A DNA stretch of 64,000 nucleotides from Cenarchaeum symbiont of Oopsacas minuta (GTDB lineage Archaea > Thermoproteota > Nitrososphaeria > Nitrososphaerales > Nitrosopumilaceae). This document shows, piece after piece, positions 41,903 to 51,032 of this stretch. Under the pieces are notes generated by a model, which searched no databases, was not told the DNA's origin, and saw nothing but the letters and a program-made list of their open reading frames with translations. The position numbers and the translations under genes are program-made. The DNA lies in contig JAJIZT010000002.1 in the NCBI GenBank assembly GCA_029948415.1, positions 82,335 to 146,334 of the forward strand, in the 5' to 3' direction. How positions within the stretch are numbered: position 1 is the first letter of the stretch; the number at the start of each line of letters is the position of its first letter.

Positions 41903-43201
41903 ATGGTCAAAATAAAGATCGAAAAACAAGACTCTGTTAAATTATATCGCATACGTAAAACATTGGATGAGCTCTCAGATAAGACAGGGCACGGAACAGA
42001 ACTCATCACAGTTTACATACCAAAAGGAAAACAGTTACACGAAGTTGTAAGTATTCTCAAAGAAGAGCAAGGAACAGCAGATAATATAAAATCTGATCTT
42101 ACTCGCACACATGTAGTTGACTCTCTCAACAAGGTCATACAGAGGCTAAAGATGTACAAAAAGACACCAGAGCGTGGCATGGTGATCTTTTGTGGAGCTC
42201 TGCCTCCTGAAGGTGGCGGACCCATAGGCAACGAGGTCATACGGGCATACGAGATAGATCCCCCAAAGGATCTAAAGACGTTTCTGTACAGATGTGATGA
42301 TCATTTTCACGTAGAGATCTTGAAAAATATGCTAAAAGATGACAATTTGATTGGATTTTTGGCTATCGATGCAAAAGATGCCGGATGGGGTCTATTACAC
42401 GGAGACAGAATAGACGTTTTATCTGAGACAGGTTCTGGTGTTGCAGGTAAACATAGACAGGGAGGTCAGTCTGCAAAAAGATTTCAAAAGCTTCGTGAGA
42501 TGGAGATGACATATTACTTTAATCGCGTAGCAAATGTAACCCGAGAATATTTCATAGATATTTATCAAATAAAAGGACTTGTGGTATCAGGTCCAGGACC
42601 TACAAAAGAAGAGTTTGTCAACGGAGGATATCTAGAATACAGACTGCAGAATATGATAATTGATACAATTGATGCATCATATGCAGGCTCTGAAGGTGTT
42701 AGAGAAGCCTTTGACAAGGCAGGCGATATACTCTCAAATTTTAGACTTGTGGAAGAAAAGCGCATAATCGAATCTTTGTTTATGAAGATAAATTCACATT
42801 CTGGTCTTGGAAGCTATGGAATGGATGAGGTTATCAACTTGCTCAAAAACAACGTCGTAAAGACGCTGCTAGTTACAGATGATACTGATATGCACAAGTT
42901 GGATATAAAATGCAACAAGTGCTCACATGTACAAGAAAAAATATTAAAACGTCCCAATCTTATCGAGTATCGAACTGGAGTGTTAAATAATCCATGCCCA
43001 AAGTGTAAAAGTACAGATTTAGAAGCAAGTGAACGAGATTTGATCGACTATTTGGCACTTTTGGCATCAAAGACTGGAACTGCCATTGAAGTCATATCTG
43101 GCAAGACCGAACATGGATCCATGCTTGCAAGTCTTGGAAAAATTGGCGCCATACTTCGATACAATCCTGGACATATGAAATCAAAACTAGGGTCACAATA
43201 A
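41903..43201 (+). CDS. prf1: Archaeal peptide chain release factor 1 (aRF1)
   Basis: Class I release factor that reads all three stop codons and triggers peptide release. The stop-codon loop TADNIKSDLTR (NIKS, ~60), the peptidyl-transferase GGQ loop in KHRQGGQSAKRF (~185) and a C-terminal zinc-type domain with CNKCSH and CPKCKS are all present. 432 residues is slightly longer than the ~415 average. KSKLGSQ ends the protein. Confidence 0.97.
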   Translation: MVKIKIEKQDSVKLYRIRKTLDELSDKTGHGTELITVYIPKGKQLHEVVSILKEEQGTADNIKSDLTRTHVVDSLNKVIQRLKMYKKTPERGMVIFCGALPPEGGGPIGNEVIRAYEIDPPKDLKTFLYRCDDHFHVEILKNMLKDDNLIGFLAIDAKDAGWGLLHGDRIDVLSETGSGVAGKHRQGGQSAKRFQKLREMEMTYYFNRVANVTREYFIDIYQIKGLVVSGPGPTKEEFVNGGYLEYRLQNMIIDTIDASYAGSEGVREAFDKAGDILSNFRLVEEKRIIESLFMKINSHSGLGSYGMDEVINLLKNNVVKTLLVTDDTDMHKLDIKCNKCSHVQEKILKRPNLIEYRTGVLNNPCPKCKSTDLEASERDLIDYLALLASKTGTAIEVISGKTEHGSMLASLGKIGAILRYNPGHMKSKLGSQ

Positions 43202-43231
43202 ACATCTAGTTTTAAAAATGCAAGCGGAGTT

Positions 43232-43636
43232 TTAAAGTCGGTCTCGTATATTTTTTGCTAGTGTGTCAAGATCTGCAATATTTGGAATGCTCCTTTTTGT
43301 CCAGACAGACCCTCGGTTGTCATAGCGTGGGATTATGTGTACATGTACATGAGGTATGATCTGTTTTGCAGATTTGCCGTTATTTTGTCCTAGACTAAAT
43401 GCGTTGGCACGAGTTGCTTGCAATATTGCACAAGCAAGCTTTGGTACTTTTGAAAAGAGTGAGCCAACATCTTTGGAGTTCATATCAGTTATCTTTTCAT
43501 AATGTTTTTTTGGAACAAGTAAGCAATGACCAACATCTATTGGATATCTATCTAAAAAAACCATAGATTCTGTATCCTCATATACTATACTCGATTTTGA
43601 GGTACCCGAGATGATATCACAGAATATACATGTCAA
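43232..43636 (-). CDS. HIT-family nucleotide hydrolase or transferase
   Basis: A 134-residue histidine-triad protein with the active site IIPHVHVHIIPRYDN (HxHxH, ~95-109) and the N-terminal CIFCDIISGTSKSSIVYED with two Cys of a possible zinc site. The family hydrolyses AMP-lysine, ADP-ribose or dinucleoside polyphosphates; the substrate here is not decided. The start is TTG (43636-43634). It converges with the aRF1 gene, 30 bp between stops. Confidence 0.88.
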   Translation of the reverse strand: MTCIFCDIISGTSKSSIVYEDTESMVFLDRYPIDVGHCLLVPKKHYEKITDMNSKDVGSLFSKVPKLACAILQATRANAFSLGQNNGKSAKQIIPHVHVHIIPRYDNRGSVWTKRSIPNIADLDTLAKNIRDRL

Positions 43637-43734
43637 TATTTTTACAATAATGTTATTTTATTTATTGTTTGAGTTTTTATCAATATGATGTATACTCATC
43701 TATGCCTTTAACTACTATCTCGTAAAGATATATC

Positions 43735-45339
43735 ATGCAACAGCGTAACATAAAGGGTCTAGCCATCATAATATTGTTGCTTGCAACATGGGGAAATGGG
43801 GCACAGATGATCGCAGCAGAGATATTTTATGCATCAATAAATTATAAAGTTCTCGGACCGCCAACATATTGTACAGTTGTTACCAATATTGATCTACCAC
43901 AATCAAAGGTGGATGAATTTGTCGGTATTTCAAGAGATGCAGTATCAAGCTGGACAGAGAATCTAAAGAGTGTCGAAGAGAATGTCAAAGATGTATGGGC
44001 AATGAATCACAAAAGTACAAGTCATTCCAGAGCCGGTTGTGACATTATTATCGAGTACAAGCCATACGACTTGGCCATGCAACCAGCTAGTCACGATGTT
44101 GTTGCCGGCACATTCTACACTAATGGTTCCATCACCATATACTATCTACAACCATTCAAGTGTACAGAAGATACATTGTGTTATTATGACGATGTATATA
44201 GAGACAAGACGTCGATATACAGCACAATGTTGCATGAAATTGGCCATTCTCTAGGTGCTGGACATTATGTATCAGATGATCCAATAGAGAATGAGAAATG
44301 GTTTAGTGGTGAAGAGCCACCACCATCCATAATGATTCCAACCATACCAGCAAACATCGATGAATTTACGATTAAACACTCTGACGTGCAAAAAATACGA
44401 GACATATACGGTCATAGAGGATTTTATGCATATAGTGATAAAGAGATACCATTATCGCGCCCATTTGTAATAATCGATGTTTCAAGGGATAGTATTGTAT
44501 TGAGCAAGTCCGGTTCCAACACACTTACGATATCTGGCCAGATATCAAAAGATGTGTTACTTATTGGTCACCCGGTCATAGTATCTATACTAAAACCAGA
44601 TCAAACAGTAGAGGTTCTTAAAATATCTCATACACGAAGTGGATATTTTGAAATACCCACAGTATACAATTCAGAATCTCCACTTGGATTGTATACTGTC
44701 TCGGTAAGTTATTTAGGAGTTACAGATACAAATATGGATGCATATTTTGAAGTTATAAACACAGAAAAAAATAACGAATTATCTTTTTCAGAGTCAGATA
44801 TAAAAAATAATATAGATATGCAAGAGACTATAATTGATTCTCTAAAACGACAGGCAGAATATCTCAATAAAGCTATAATCAAAAGTTCAAAATCAAATAA
44901 TGGAAAAGATAAAATTTTCCTGACAGCTTTGGATGATTCTGTTGGATATAAAATAGAATCAGCCCAACTACAGTTAGAGACTGCCAAAGAGAAATTTACT
45001 AGTGATGATTACGAGTCAGCAGCTGTTGCACTAAAAACTCTAAATGCAGATATAGAATCTATTTCAAATACATTAGAAAGAATAAATGAGGTCATATTAT
45101 CACAACATATGGAAAGATTGGATCAGGCAAGAGATGCCATAAAATTCCAAATTGCTGGACTAGCAGATAGATCTGAATTCACATCTACAATATCGACAGT
45201 GATCGATGCAGATGTAGATTTTAAAATTATTCCAAATTGGGTACGAACTACTTCAGAGTGGTGGGCATTAGGGGATATATCGGATAAAGAATTTATTGAT
45301 TTTTTAGAATACATACATCAAAATAACATAATATCCTAG
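43735..45339 (+). CDS. Secreted matrixin-like zinc metalloprotease
   Basis: A 534-residue exported protein. A signal peptide spans ~1-28 (GLAIIILLLATWGNGAQMIA). The catalytic domain (~30-225) has the zinc motif MLHEIGHSLGAGHYVSDD (HExxHxxGxxH, ~163-176) and a following IMIPTIP that may be the Met-turn region. A beta-sandwich-like domain (~245-345; TISGQISKDVLLIGHPVIVS) and a long helical/coiled part (~355-490) follow. The end, IIPNWVRTTSEWWALGDISD then KEFIDFLEYIHQNNIIS, matches a C-terminal tryptophan-rich segment that I associate with thaumarchaeal surface proteins. It may process cell-surface or extracellular proteins. Confidence 0.85.
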   Translation: MQQRNIKGLAIIILLLATWGNGAQMIAAEIFYASINYKVLGPPTYCTVVTNIDLPQSKVDEFVGISRDAVSSWTENLKSVEENVKDVWAMNHKSTSHSRAGCDIIIEYKPYDLAMQPASHDVVAGTFYTNGSITIYYLQPFKCTEDTLCYYDDVYRDKTSIYSTMLHEIGHSLGAGHYVSDDPIENEKWFSGEEPPPSIMIPTIPANIDEFTIKHSDVQKIRDIYGHRGFYAYSDKEIPLSRPFVIIDVSRDSIVLSKSGSNTLTISGQISKDVLLIGHPVIVSILKPDQTVEVLKISHTRSGYFEIPTVYNSESPLGLYTVSVSYLGVTDTNMDAYFEVINTEKNNELSFSESDIKNNIDMQETIIDSLKRQAEYLNKAIIKSSKSNNGKDKIFLTALDDSVGYKIESAQLQLETAKEKFTSDDYESAAVALKTLNADIESISNTLERINEVILSQHMERLDQARDAIKFQIAGLADRSEFTSTISTVIDADVDFKIIPNWVRTTSEWWALGDISDKEFIDFLEYIHQNNIIS

Positions 45340-45390
45340 TAAATCCCACATACGGTTTGTTTATTATATAGCTTCTAGAATCACGCATAC

Positions 45391-45987
45391 ATGGGTAAGA
45401 AATCACGCAGAGAGCGAGAAGAACGTCGCGAGAGCTTTGCTGCAAAACGCATAAAACAGAAACGAAAAAACTCTATAATCATATTTGCTGTTTTTGCAGT
45501 AATTATAACAATAATTGGTATATCATCATACAATTTTATCACCAGTGGAGGTATTGGGCAAGGATCACCAGAGAATGCAGGAACACTTGGCGATGAGCAT
45601 GTACATGCATCCATACTAACAAAGATACATGGAGATTCCTTTGATTATTCTCTTCCTGCATATCAAATAAAGAGCGGTTGGATACACTTTGAGGCTCAAG
45701 ATGGAACCACCATTCATAGACATGCATCAGGGGTCACACTCGAATACCTATTCAACAGTGTTGGAATACGACTAGATGAGAAATGTTTTGTGTTTCCAGA
45801 TTATAGAGAATTTTGTACAAATGAAGAATTTTCGCTCCAATATTATGTAAATGGAGATATAGTAAACTCTATAAACGATCTAGTCATTGAGGACGAATCA
45901 CGCATACTCATTTCATACGGCAAAGACGATTCAAATCGCATAGCAGAAGAACTTGCAGAGCTAGAAGGACAAGAGATTCTAGGCTAG
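45391..45987 (+). CDS. Single-pass membrane protein with His-containing extracytoplasmic domain
   Basis: A 198-residue protein: a highly charged cytoplasmic tail (KKSRREREERRESFAAKRIK), one membrane segment (SIIIFAVFAVIITIIGISSY, ~27-47) and an external domain. That domain has GDEHVHASILTKIHGD and GTTIHRHASGVTL, two His-containing patches that might bind a metal, and two Cys (EKCFVF, REFCTN) that could form a disulfide, a possible DsbA substrate. I do not recognise the family. It lies 51 bp after the metalloprotease gene on the same strand. Confidence 0.68.
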   Translation: MGKKSRREREERRESFAAKRIKQKRKNSIIIFAVFAVIITIIGISSYNFITSGGIGQGSPENAGTLGDEHVHASILTKIHGDSFDYSLPAYQIKSGWIHFEAQDGTTIHRHASGVTLEYLFNSVGIRLDEKCFVFPDYREFCTNEEFSLQYYVNGDIVNSINDLVIEDESRILISYGKDDSNRIAEELAELEGQEILG

Positions 45988-46021
45988 CTGTAAACACTAA
46001 ATTACATAATATCACATCTAA

Positions 46022-47701
46022 ATGCATATGGAGATATCAAGTCGCAATGTGGTGAGTGGAACAGCACGTTCCCCACATCGAGCCATGTATAGAGCCATGG
46101 GACTTGGAGACGAGGAGATCGAGAGACCGTTTGTAGGCGTCTGTCATACTGGAAACGAGGCAACGCCATGTAACATACATCTACCAGATTTGGCCGAATA
46201 TGCAAAAAAAGGTGTAAATGATGGTGGTGCAACTCCAAGAATTTTTTCAACAATAGCCGTAAGCGACGGCATAGCCATGGGTCATGAAGGTATGAAGTCA
46301 TCACTTGTCTCACGTGAAGTTATTGCAGACTCTATAGAATTGATGGTACGTGCACATCAATATGATGCACTAGTGGGCATTGCAGGATGTGACAAATCAC
46401 TTCCTGGTACGATGATGGCCATGGCTAGATTGAACGTACCTTCGATCTTTGTGTATGGTGGAACAATAATGCCAGGAATACTTGACGGAAGAGAGCTTAC
46501 CATAGTAGATGTGTATGAAGCAGTTGGAGCATATGATTCTGGCAAAATAACTCAAAAAGATCTTGAGGATATTGAAAAAAATGCATGTCCAAACGCTGGC
46601 TCGTGTGGAGGCATGTTTACTGCAAATACAATGGCATCAATATCAGAAGCCATAGGACTTGGACTTCCTGGAAGTGCATCACCTCCAGCAGAAGATGAGA
46701 GACGAAAAAAGATGGTATATGATACTGGAGTTGCATGCGCAAAACTTGTCGAATCCAAAATACGCCCAAAGGATATACTCACATTTGAGGCATTTGAAAA
46801 TTCAATCACAATTTTAAATGCAGTTGGAGGATCCACCAATGGAATCTTACACCTACTTGCACTAGCACACGAGGCTGGAATTAAACTAGATTATAATGAC
46901 TTTGAGAGGGTACGTAAAAAAACACCACATATTGCAGATATGAAACCTGGTGGAAGTTTTGTTATGAACTCTTTGGATAAAATCGGCGGTATTCCAATCG
47001 TCTTGAAAATATTGCATAAAAAAGGATTATTGCACGGCAAGTGTATTACAGTTACAGGTAAGACACTTGAAGAAAACCTTGAATCAGTTGTTACAATTCC
47101 TGATGGACAGTCAATTATCAGACCTGTGGAACGACCCTTACATGAAACTGGAACTTCGGTCATATTGCATGGGTCGCTAGCTCCAGAAGGTGCTGTAATA
47201 AAGACGGCAGGAATGGAGATGAATAAATTTCAAGGTAAAGCCCGTGTCTTTGATCGTGAAGATCATGCGTTTGAAAAAGTATCTGCTGGAGATATAAACA
47301 AAGGAGATATTGTTGTAATCCGCTATGAGGGTCCAAAAGGAGGTCCTGGAATGCGCGAGATGCTTGCAACTACTGCTGCACTTGTGGGTCAAGGTCTTGG
47401 AAAAAGTGTGGCCATGGTTACAGATGGTCGATTTTCTGGTGGTACACGAGGTTTCATGGTTGGACATGTAGCTCCTGAAGCATACGTTGGTGGTCCTATT
47501 GCACTAGTACAGGATGGCGACAAGATCTCCATAGACATAGAGTCTAATTCTATTATTTTGGATGTTTCATCTGAAGAGCTTGAAGAGAGAAGATCACGAT
47601 GGATACCTCCAAGTCCGAATTATTCAACTGGTGCGCTTGCAAAATATGCATCTCTAGTAGGTTCTGCAGCTCATGGTGCGATAACTAGTCCGATCCTATA
47701 G
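46022..47701 (+). CDS. ilvD: Dihydroxy-acid dehydratase
   Basis: Fe-S dehydratase of valine, leucine and isoleucine synthesis, converting dihydroxy acids to 2-oxo acids. Cluster ligands are visible in [13 protein letters not shown] (~50), [16 protein letters not shown] (~120) and [14 protein letters not shown] (~193), three Cys consistent with a [2Fe-2S] form. [23 protein letters not shown] is the conserved C-terminal block. 559 residues fits the family. Start is ATG 46022 or ATG 46028 two codons later. With the threonine dehydratase at 7.5 kb it serves the isoleucine pathway. Confidence 0.96.
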   Translation: MHMEISSRNVVSGTARSPHRAMYRAMGLGDEEIERPFVGVCHTGNEATPCNIHLPDLAEYAKKGVNDGGATPRIFSTIAVSDGIAMGHEGMKSSLVSREVIADSIELMVRAHQYDALVGIAGCDKSLPGTMMAMARLNVPSIFVYGGTIMPGILDGRELTIVDVYEAVGAYDSGKITQKDLEDIEKNACPNAGSCGGMFTANTMASISEAIGLGLPGSASPPAEDERRKKMVYDTGVACAKLVESKIRPKDILTFEAFENSITILNAVGGSTNGILHLLALAHEAGIKLDYNDFERVRKKTPHIADMKPGGSFVMNSLDKIGGIPIVLKILHKKGLLHGKCITVTGKTLEENLESVVTIPDGQSIIRPVERPLHETGTSVILHGSLAPEGAVIKTAGMEMNKFQGKARVFDREDHAFEKVSAGDINKGDIVVIRYEGPKGGPGMREMLATTAALVGQGLGKSVAMVTDGRFSGGTRGFMVGHVAPEAYVGGPIALVQDGDKISIDIESNSIILDVSSEELEERRSRWIPPSPNYSTGALAKYASLVGSAAHGAITSPIL

Positions 47702-47884
47702 ATGACTAGTGCAGTAAAATACAGAATTGGTGCTTTTTTTCACAGCGATCATTGCAACTCCGTCACTTGGGCAACGACCACATTTGTAACATTTTACCGC
47801 TCTAGCAGTAGATTTGACATATTCTGTGTCTTGCTTTGCTAATTGTAGCATCTGACTCATACTAGTATCTAGACAGGCAGGCAT
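47696..47884 (-). CDS. Small zinc-ribbon protein
   Basis: About 54-62 residues, with [20 protein letters not shown] and a later FYCTSHL, giving a C-x2-C-x2-C ... C-x2-H pattern that fits a zinc ribbon. The first Met (47884) or the Met at 47860 may be the start. The gene overlaps the ilvD stop by 6 bases, tail to tail. Directly upstream (47891-47909) lies a perfect 19-bp palindrome, possibly its operator. Confidence 0.6.
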   Translation of the reverse strand: MPACLDTSMSQMLQLAKQDTEYVKSTARAVKCYKCGRCPSDGVAMIAVKKSTNSVFYCTSHL

Positions 47885-47890
47885 AAAAAG

Positions 47891-47909
47891 GTACCGTAAT
47901 TTACGGTAC
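47891..47909. promoter_or_regulatory. Perfect 19-bp palindrome, operator-like
   Basis: GTACCGTAA-T-TTACGGTAC: two perfect 9-bp arms with a one-base centre, 7-25 nt upstream of the zinc-ribbon protein's ATG at 47884, where a bound dimeric regulator would block the promoter. It lies 45 bp from MITE copy C but is not part of it. Confidence 0.5.
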
Positions 47910-47953
47910 TAGTACATATAATGGCGTGTTAGTTGTTCATCTATTCACATATC

Positions 47954-48031
47954 GTACGAGGTCACATCCCTGCCTATAATTATCAAAAAAGTTCTGCATT
48001 TACACACAAAAATACATAGTTGACCTCATAC
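47954..48031. mobile_element. MITE copy C (78 bp, IS66-type ends)
   Basis: Same family and orientation as copy A, with ends GTACGAGGTCA and TGACCTCATAC and three bases missing near the right end. The flanking 8-mers (CACATATC, ATAAATAC) do not match, so this is an older copy or its target duplication has decayed. It ends 33 bp before the probable trpE start. Confidence 0.82.
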
Positions 48032-48039
48032 ATAAATAC
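48032..48039 (+). promoter_or_regulatory. TATA-like box of the trp operon beside MITE copy C
   Basis: ATAAATAC lies 26-33 nt upstream of GTG 48065 and directly touches the right end of MITE copy C, so the BRE position (CCTCAT) is element DNA. Spacing supports GTG 48065 as the trpE start; inference only. Confidence 0.4.
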
Positions 48040-48064
48040 CTCACTCTTTCATGTTAGTTTATGG

Positions 48065-49414
48065 GTGAATACTTTTGGGCAAAAGAGTGCAAAGTATATT
48101 CCATTAAATAATTCTGCAACGCCTTTTGAGATATACAAAAGTATATCAGAAAATTATGACCACTCTTTTCTCTTTGAATCACTTGCAGGACCAAATGAGA
48201 TGGTAGAGACCACCATAATGGGTTTTGATCCAGATTCTATAATTTACGTGTATTCAGATAGTATTGTCACAATCAACAGAGATGGAAAGGAAGAAAGAAA
48301 GGTTGTAGAGGATCCATTTTCATACATTCGAGAGATTCTCGGTAGAACAGATGATGATAGATACAGATATGCTGGTGGTGCAGTTGGAGTCGTAAATTAT
48401 GATGCGATAGGGTTGTGGGAGAAAGTGGCTCATTGTGATTTAGACGACAAACCCATCATGGAGTTTGGAGTATACACTGACGGAATAGTGTATGATCATG
48501 CAAAGAGAAAGCCATTTTATTTTTACCACAAGGTAGACAGATATGAAGAGTTGGAGACGGGGGGCAAGATTGGAAAATTTTTTGCCACAAAACCCAAATC
48601 TTTAACTGATCTCAAAATGTTTTCAAAGATGGTAGAGCGTGCAAAAAAATATGTCATAGCAGGAGACATATTTCAGGTTGTGCTTTCACGTAGATATACA
48701 TTTGAGACAAAAGGTGATCCATTACAAGTATATCAAAAATTGCGTACGTTAAATCCATCACCTTATCTATACCACATAAAGACTGCTAAACGCACCATCA
48801 TAGGGGCAAGTCCAGAGATGTTACTACGAGTCGATAACGATACAGTGGAGACATTTCCAATAGCTGGTACATGCAAAGTCACAAACTCTGTAATAGAGAA
48901 CAAACGTCTCAAAGAGGAGATGGTGCACAGTGAAAAAGAGATTGCAGAACATACCATGCTAGTAGATCTTGGTCGCAATGATGTTGGTCGTGTCTGTATT
49001 CCAGGCTCCATCAATGTAAAAGAATTGATGAAAGTAAAACAATTTAGTCATGTGCAACACATGGTTTCACACGTAAGTGGCAAACTTGCAGAGAATAAAG
49101 ACATGTTTAACGCATTTAGTGGCATATTTCCTGCAGGAACTGTGTCAGGGGCGCCAAAGGTGAGAGCGATGGAGATTATAGATGAGTTAGAGTCAGTTGC
49201 ACGAGGCCCATATGCAGGAACCGTGGGTTATTTCTCTTTTAACGGCTGTTGTGATTTTGCAATTACAATAAGAAGTATATTCTTTGAGGGTCAAAAAGGA
49301 TTTATCCAAGCTGGAGCAGGAATCGTATACGACTCTGATGCAAAATCAGAGTTTGAGGAGACAGAGCACAAGGTAGGCGCAATGTTGGATGCATTAACGG
49401 AGGCATCAGAATGA
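48065..49414 (+). CDS. trpE: Anthranilate synthase component I
   Basis: Chorismate-using subunit that makes anthranilate from chorismate and ammonia. Conserved blocks are AGDIFQVVLSRRY (~210), LRTLNPSPYLYHIK, IIGASPEMLLRV, FPIAGTCKV, LVDLGRNDVGRVC and GTVSGAPKVRAMEIIDELE (~360-378). GTG 48065 gives about 449 residues. The frame continues to TTG 48020, but the extra 15 codons are MITE copy C and spacer sequence, so that start is rejected. It is the first gene of trpEGDCBA and overlaps trpG by 4 bases. Confidence 0.95.
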   Translation: MNTFGQKSAKYIPLNNSATPFEIYKSISENYDHSFLFESLAGPNEMVETTIMGFDPDSIIYVYSDSIVTINRDGKEERKVVEDPFSYIREILGRTDDDRYRYAGGAVGVVNYDAIGLWEKVAHCDLDDKPIMEFGVYTDGIVYDHAKRKPFYFYHKVDRYEELETGGKIGKFFATKPKSLTDLKMFSKMVERAKKYVIAGDIFQVVLSRRYTFETKGDPLQVYQKLRTLNPSPYLYHIKTAKRTIIGASPEMLLRVDNDTVETFPIAGTCKVTNSVIENKRLKEEMVHSEKEIAEHTMLVDLGRNDVGRVCIPGSINVKELMKVKQFSHVQHMVSHVSGKLAENKDMFNAFSGIFPAGTVSGAPKVRAMEIIDELESVARGPYAGTVGYFSFNGCCDFAITIRSIFFEGQKGFIQAGAGIVYDSDAKSEFEETEHKVGAMLDALTEASE

Positions 49415-50007
49415 AGTTTCTCATCATAGACAACTATGACTCATTTGTATACAATATCTCTCAATATCTTGGCGAACTTGGAGTATGTTGTGATATCGTA
49501 CGTAATGATGCACTAAGTAAAGAACAGATAGAGGGTATAGGATATGATGCAATAATCATATCTCCAGGTCCTGGAACACCAAATAAAGTACGCTATTTTG
49601 GAGTATGTTCTAAAATAATAAAAGAATGTGGGCCAAGTATACCGATACTTGGGATCTGTCTTGGTCATCAAGGAATAATATCAGCGTTTGGAGGTATCGT
49701 GACAAACGCTAGTCGTATTAGACATGGAAAGACTAGTCCAATAGATCACCATAAAGATGATATATTTGATGGTGTTTCAAATCCATTCCAAGCTACAAGA
49801 TATCATTCACTTGCAGGTTTTGCAGAATCCATACCAGATTCGCTCAAAGTTATCGCTACAGCCAAAGATGATGGAGAGATAATGGCCATTAGGCATAGAT
49901 CGTATCCAATAATTGGGGTACAATTTCATCCAGAATCAATAATGACTCTAGAGGGTAAAAAAATATTGGAGAATTTTATAAAATTTGTAAAAAGGAGATG
50001 CCAATGA
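49411..50007 (+). CDS. trpG: Anthranilate synthase component II (glutamine amidotransferase)
   Basis: Class I glutamine amidotransferase giving ammonia to TrpE. MKFLIIDNYDSFVYNISQYL is the typical start, IISPGPGTP precedes the nucleophilic Cys in ILGICLGHQGI (~80), and the His-Glu pair lies in GVQFHPESIMT (~170). 198 residues is normal. The ATGA overlap with trpE and the 10-bp overlap with trpD show tight coupling. Confidence 0.96.
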   Translation: MKFLIIDNYDSFVYNISQYLGELGVCCDIVRNDALSKEQIEGIGYDAIIISPGPGTPNKVRYFGVCSKIIKECGPSIPILGICLGHQGIISAFGGIVTNASRIRHGKTSPIDHHKDDIFDGVSNPFQATRYHSLAGFAESIPDSLKVIATAKDDGEIMAIRHRSYPIIGVQFHPESIMTLEGKKILENFIKFVKRRCQ

Positions 50008-51032
50008 TCATAGATTCAATATGTGCAGGATCCGATATCTCAAAAGAGGATTCATACCACATGATGAGCAGAATTCTCAATGGATCCATCTCTGAAGAAG
50101 AAAAGATACGGTTATTGAGAGGTCTAGCTGCAAAGGGCGAGACTGATGATGAGATATCTGGAATTTTACGTGCTATGCGTGATGCGGCAACGACAGTCCA
50201 TATACCTGATGCCATCGATGTGTGCGGTACCGGCGGGGACGGCTTGCAGACAGTAAACATATCCACGGCAACTGTATTTGTTGCAACTTCACTTGGATGC
50301 AGAGTTGCAAAACATGGTAATCGATCAAGCTCTGGCGGTGTTGGAAGTGCAGATATATTCGAATCAATCGGGTGCAACCTACAAGCAGGTCCAAAAGAGG
50401 TTGCATCATGTATGGAAAAAATGAATATGTGTTTCATGTTTGCGCCAAGATATCACCCATCTATGAAAAATATTGCAAATGCTAGGGCATCCATAGGTAA
50501 AAGAACTGTATTTAATCTGCTAGGACCGCTATGCAACCCCGCGTGTGTTAAAAGACAACTAATAGGCGTATCATCATTAGATATGCTAAAACGTATTCCA
50601 AAAATTCTTTTAAAGAATGGCTCAGAAAAGATAATCACGGTTATATCAGATACGGGTATGGATGAACTCTCAACTGCTGGCAGTTGTCATATGTTGGAGA
50701 CAGATTCTAAAGGACAGAGAGAGCATATAATATCTCCAAAAGATCTCAGATTAGAAGAATGCAACATATCAGATCTACAAGTTGAAAACAAAAAAGCTCT
50801 TGCAAGTTTCATCAAAGCGATAGATGGTTCTGCATCGCGCGCAGTATGCGATACTATAGCTCTAAACGCAGGAGCTGCTATGCTCGTATCTGGAGATTGT
50901 GATAATATCAAAGAAGGATTAGAGGCAGCATTAGAGTCAATAGAGTCAGGCAAGGCGATGAAACAATTGAGATCATATGTAAAATACTGTGGCAGTCTAG
51001 AGATTTTAGAGAGGATCTGTAAAGATGTCTGA
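49998..51032 (+). CDS. trpD: Anthranilate phosphoribosyltransferase
   Basis: Transfers the phosphoribosyl group of PRPP to anthranilate. VCGTGGDGLQTVNISTATVF (~75-95) is the PRPP/metal loop, KHGNRSSSGGVGSADIFESI the glycine-rich loop, and RASIGKRTVFNLLGPLCNPA (~155-175) the anthranilate region. 344 residues. Starts at ATG 49998 (or 50004), inside the trpG end. Confidence 0.95.
   Translation: MPMIIDSICAGSDISKEDSYHMMSRILNGSISEEEKIRLLRGLAAKGETDDEISGILRAMRDAATTVHIPDAIDVCGTGGDGLQTVNISTATVFVATSLGCRVAKHGNRSSSGGVGSADIFESIGCNLQAGPKEVASCMEKMNMCFMFAPRYHPSMKNIANARASIGKRTVFNLLGPLCNPACVKRQLIGVSSLDMLKRIPKILLKNGSEKIITVISDTGMDELSTAGSCHMLETDSKGQREHIISPKDLRLEECNISDLQVENKKALASFIKAIDGSASRAVCDTIALNAGAAMLVSGDCDNIKEGLEAALESIESGKAMKQLRSYVKYCGSLEILERICKDV

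Noticed and set aside
48020-48064. TTG 48020 as the TrpE start
   Set aside because: The extra codons translate MITE copy C and spacer DNA; GTG 48065 has a TATA-like box at proper spacing and matches the usual TrpE start.
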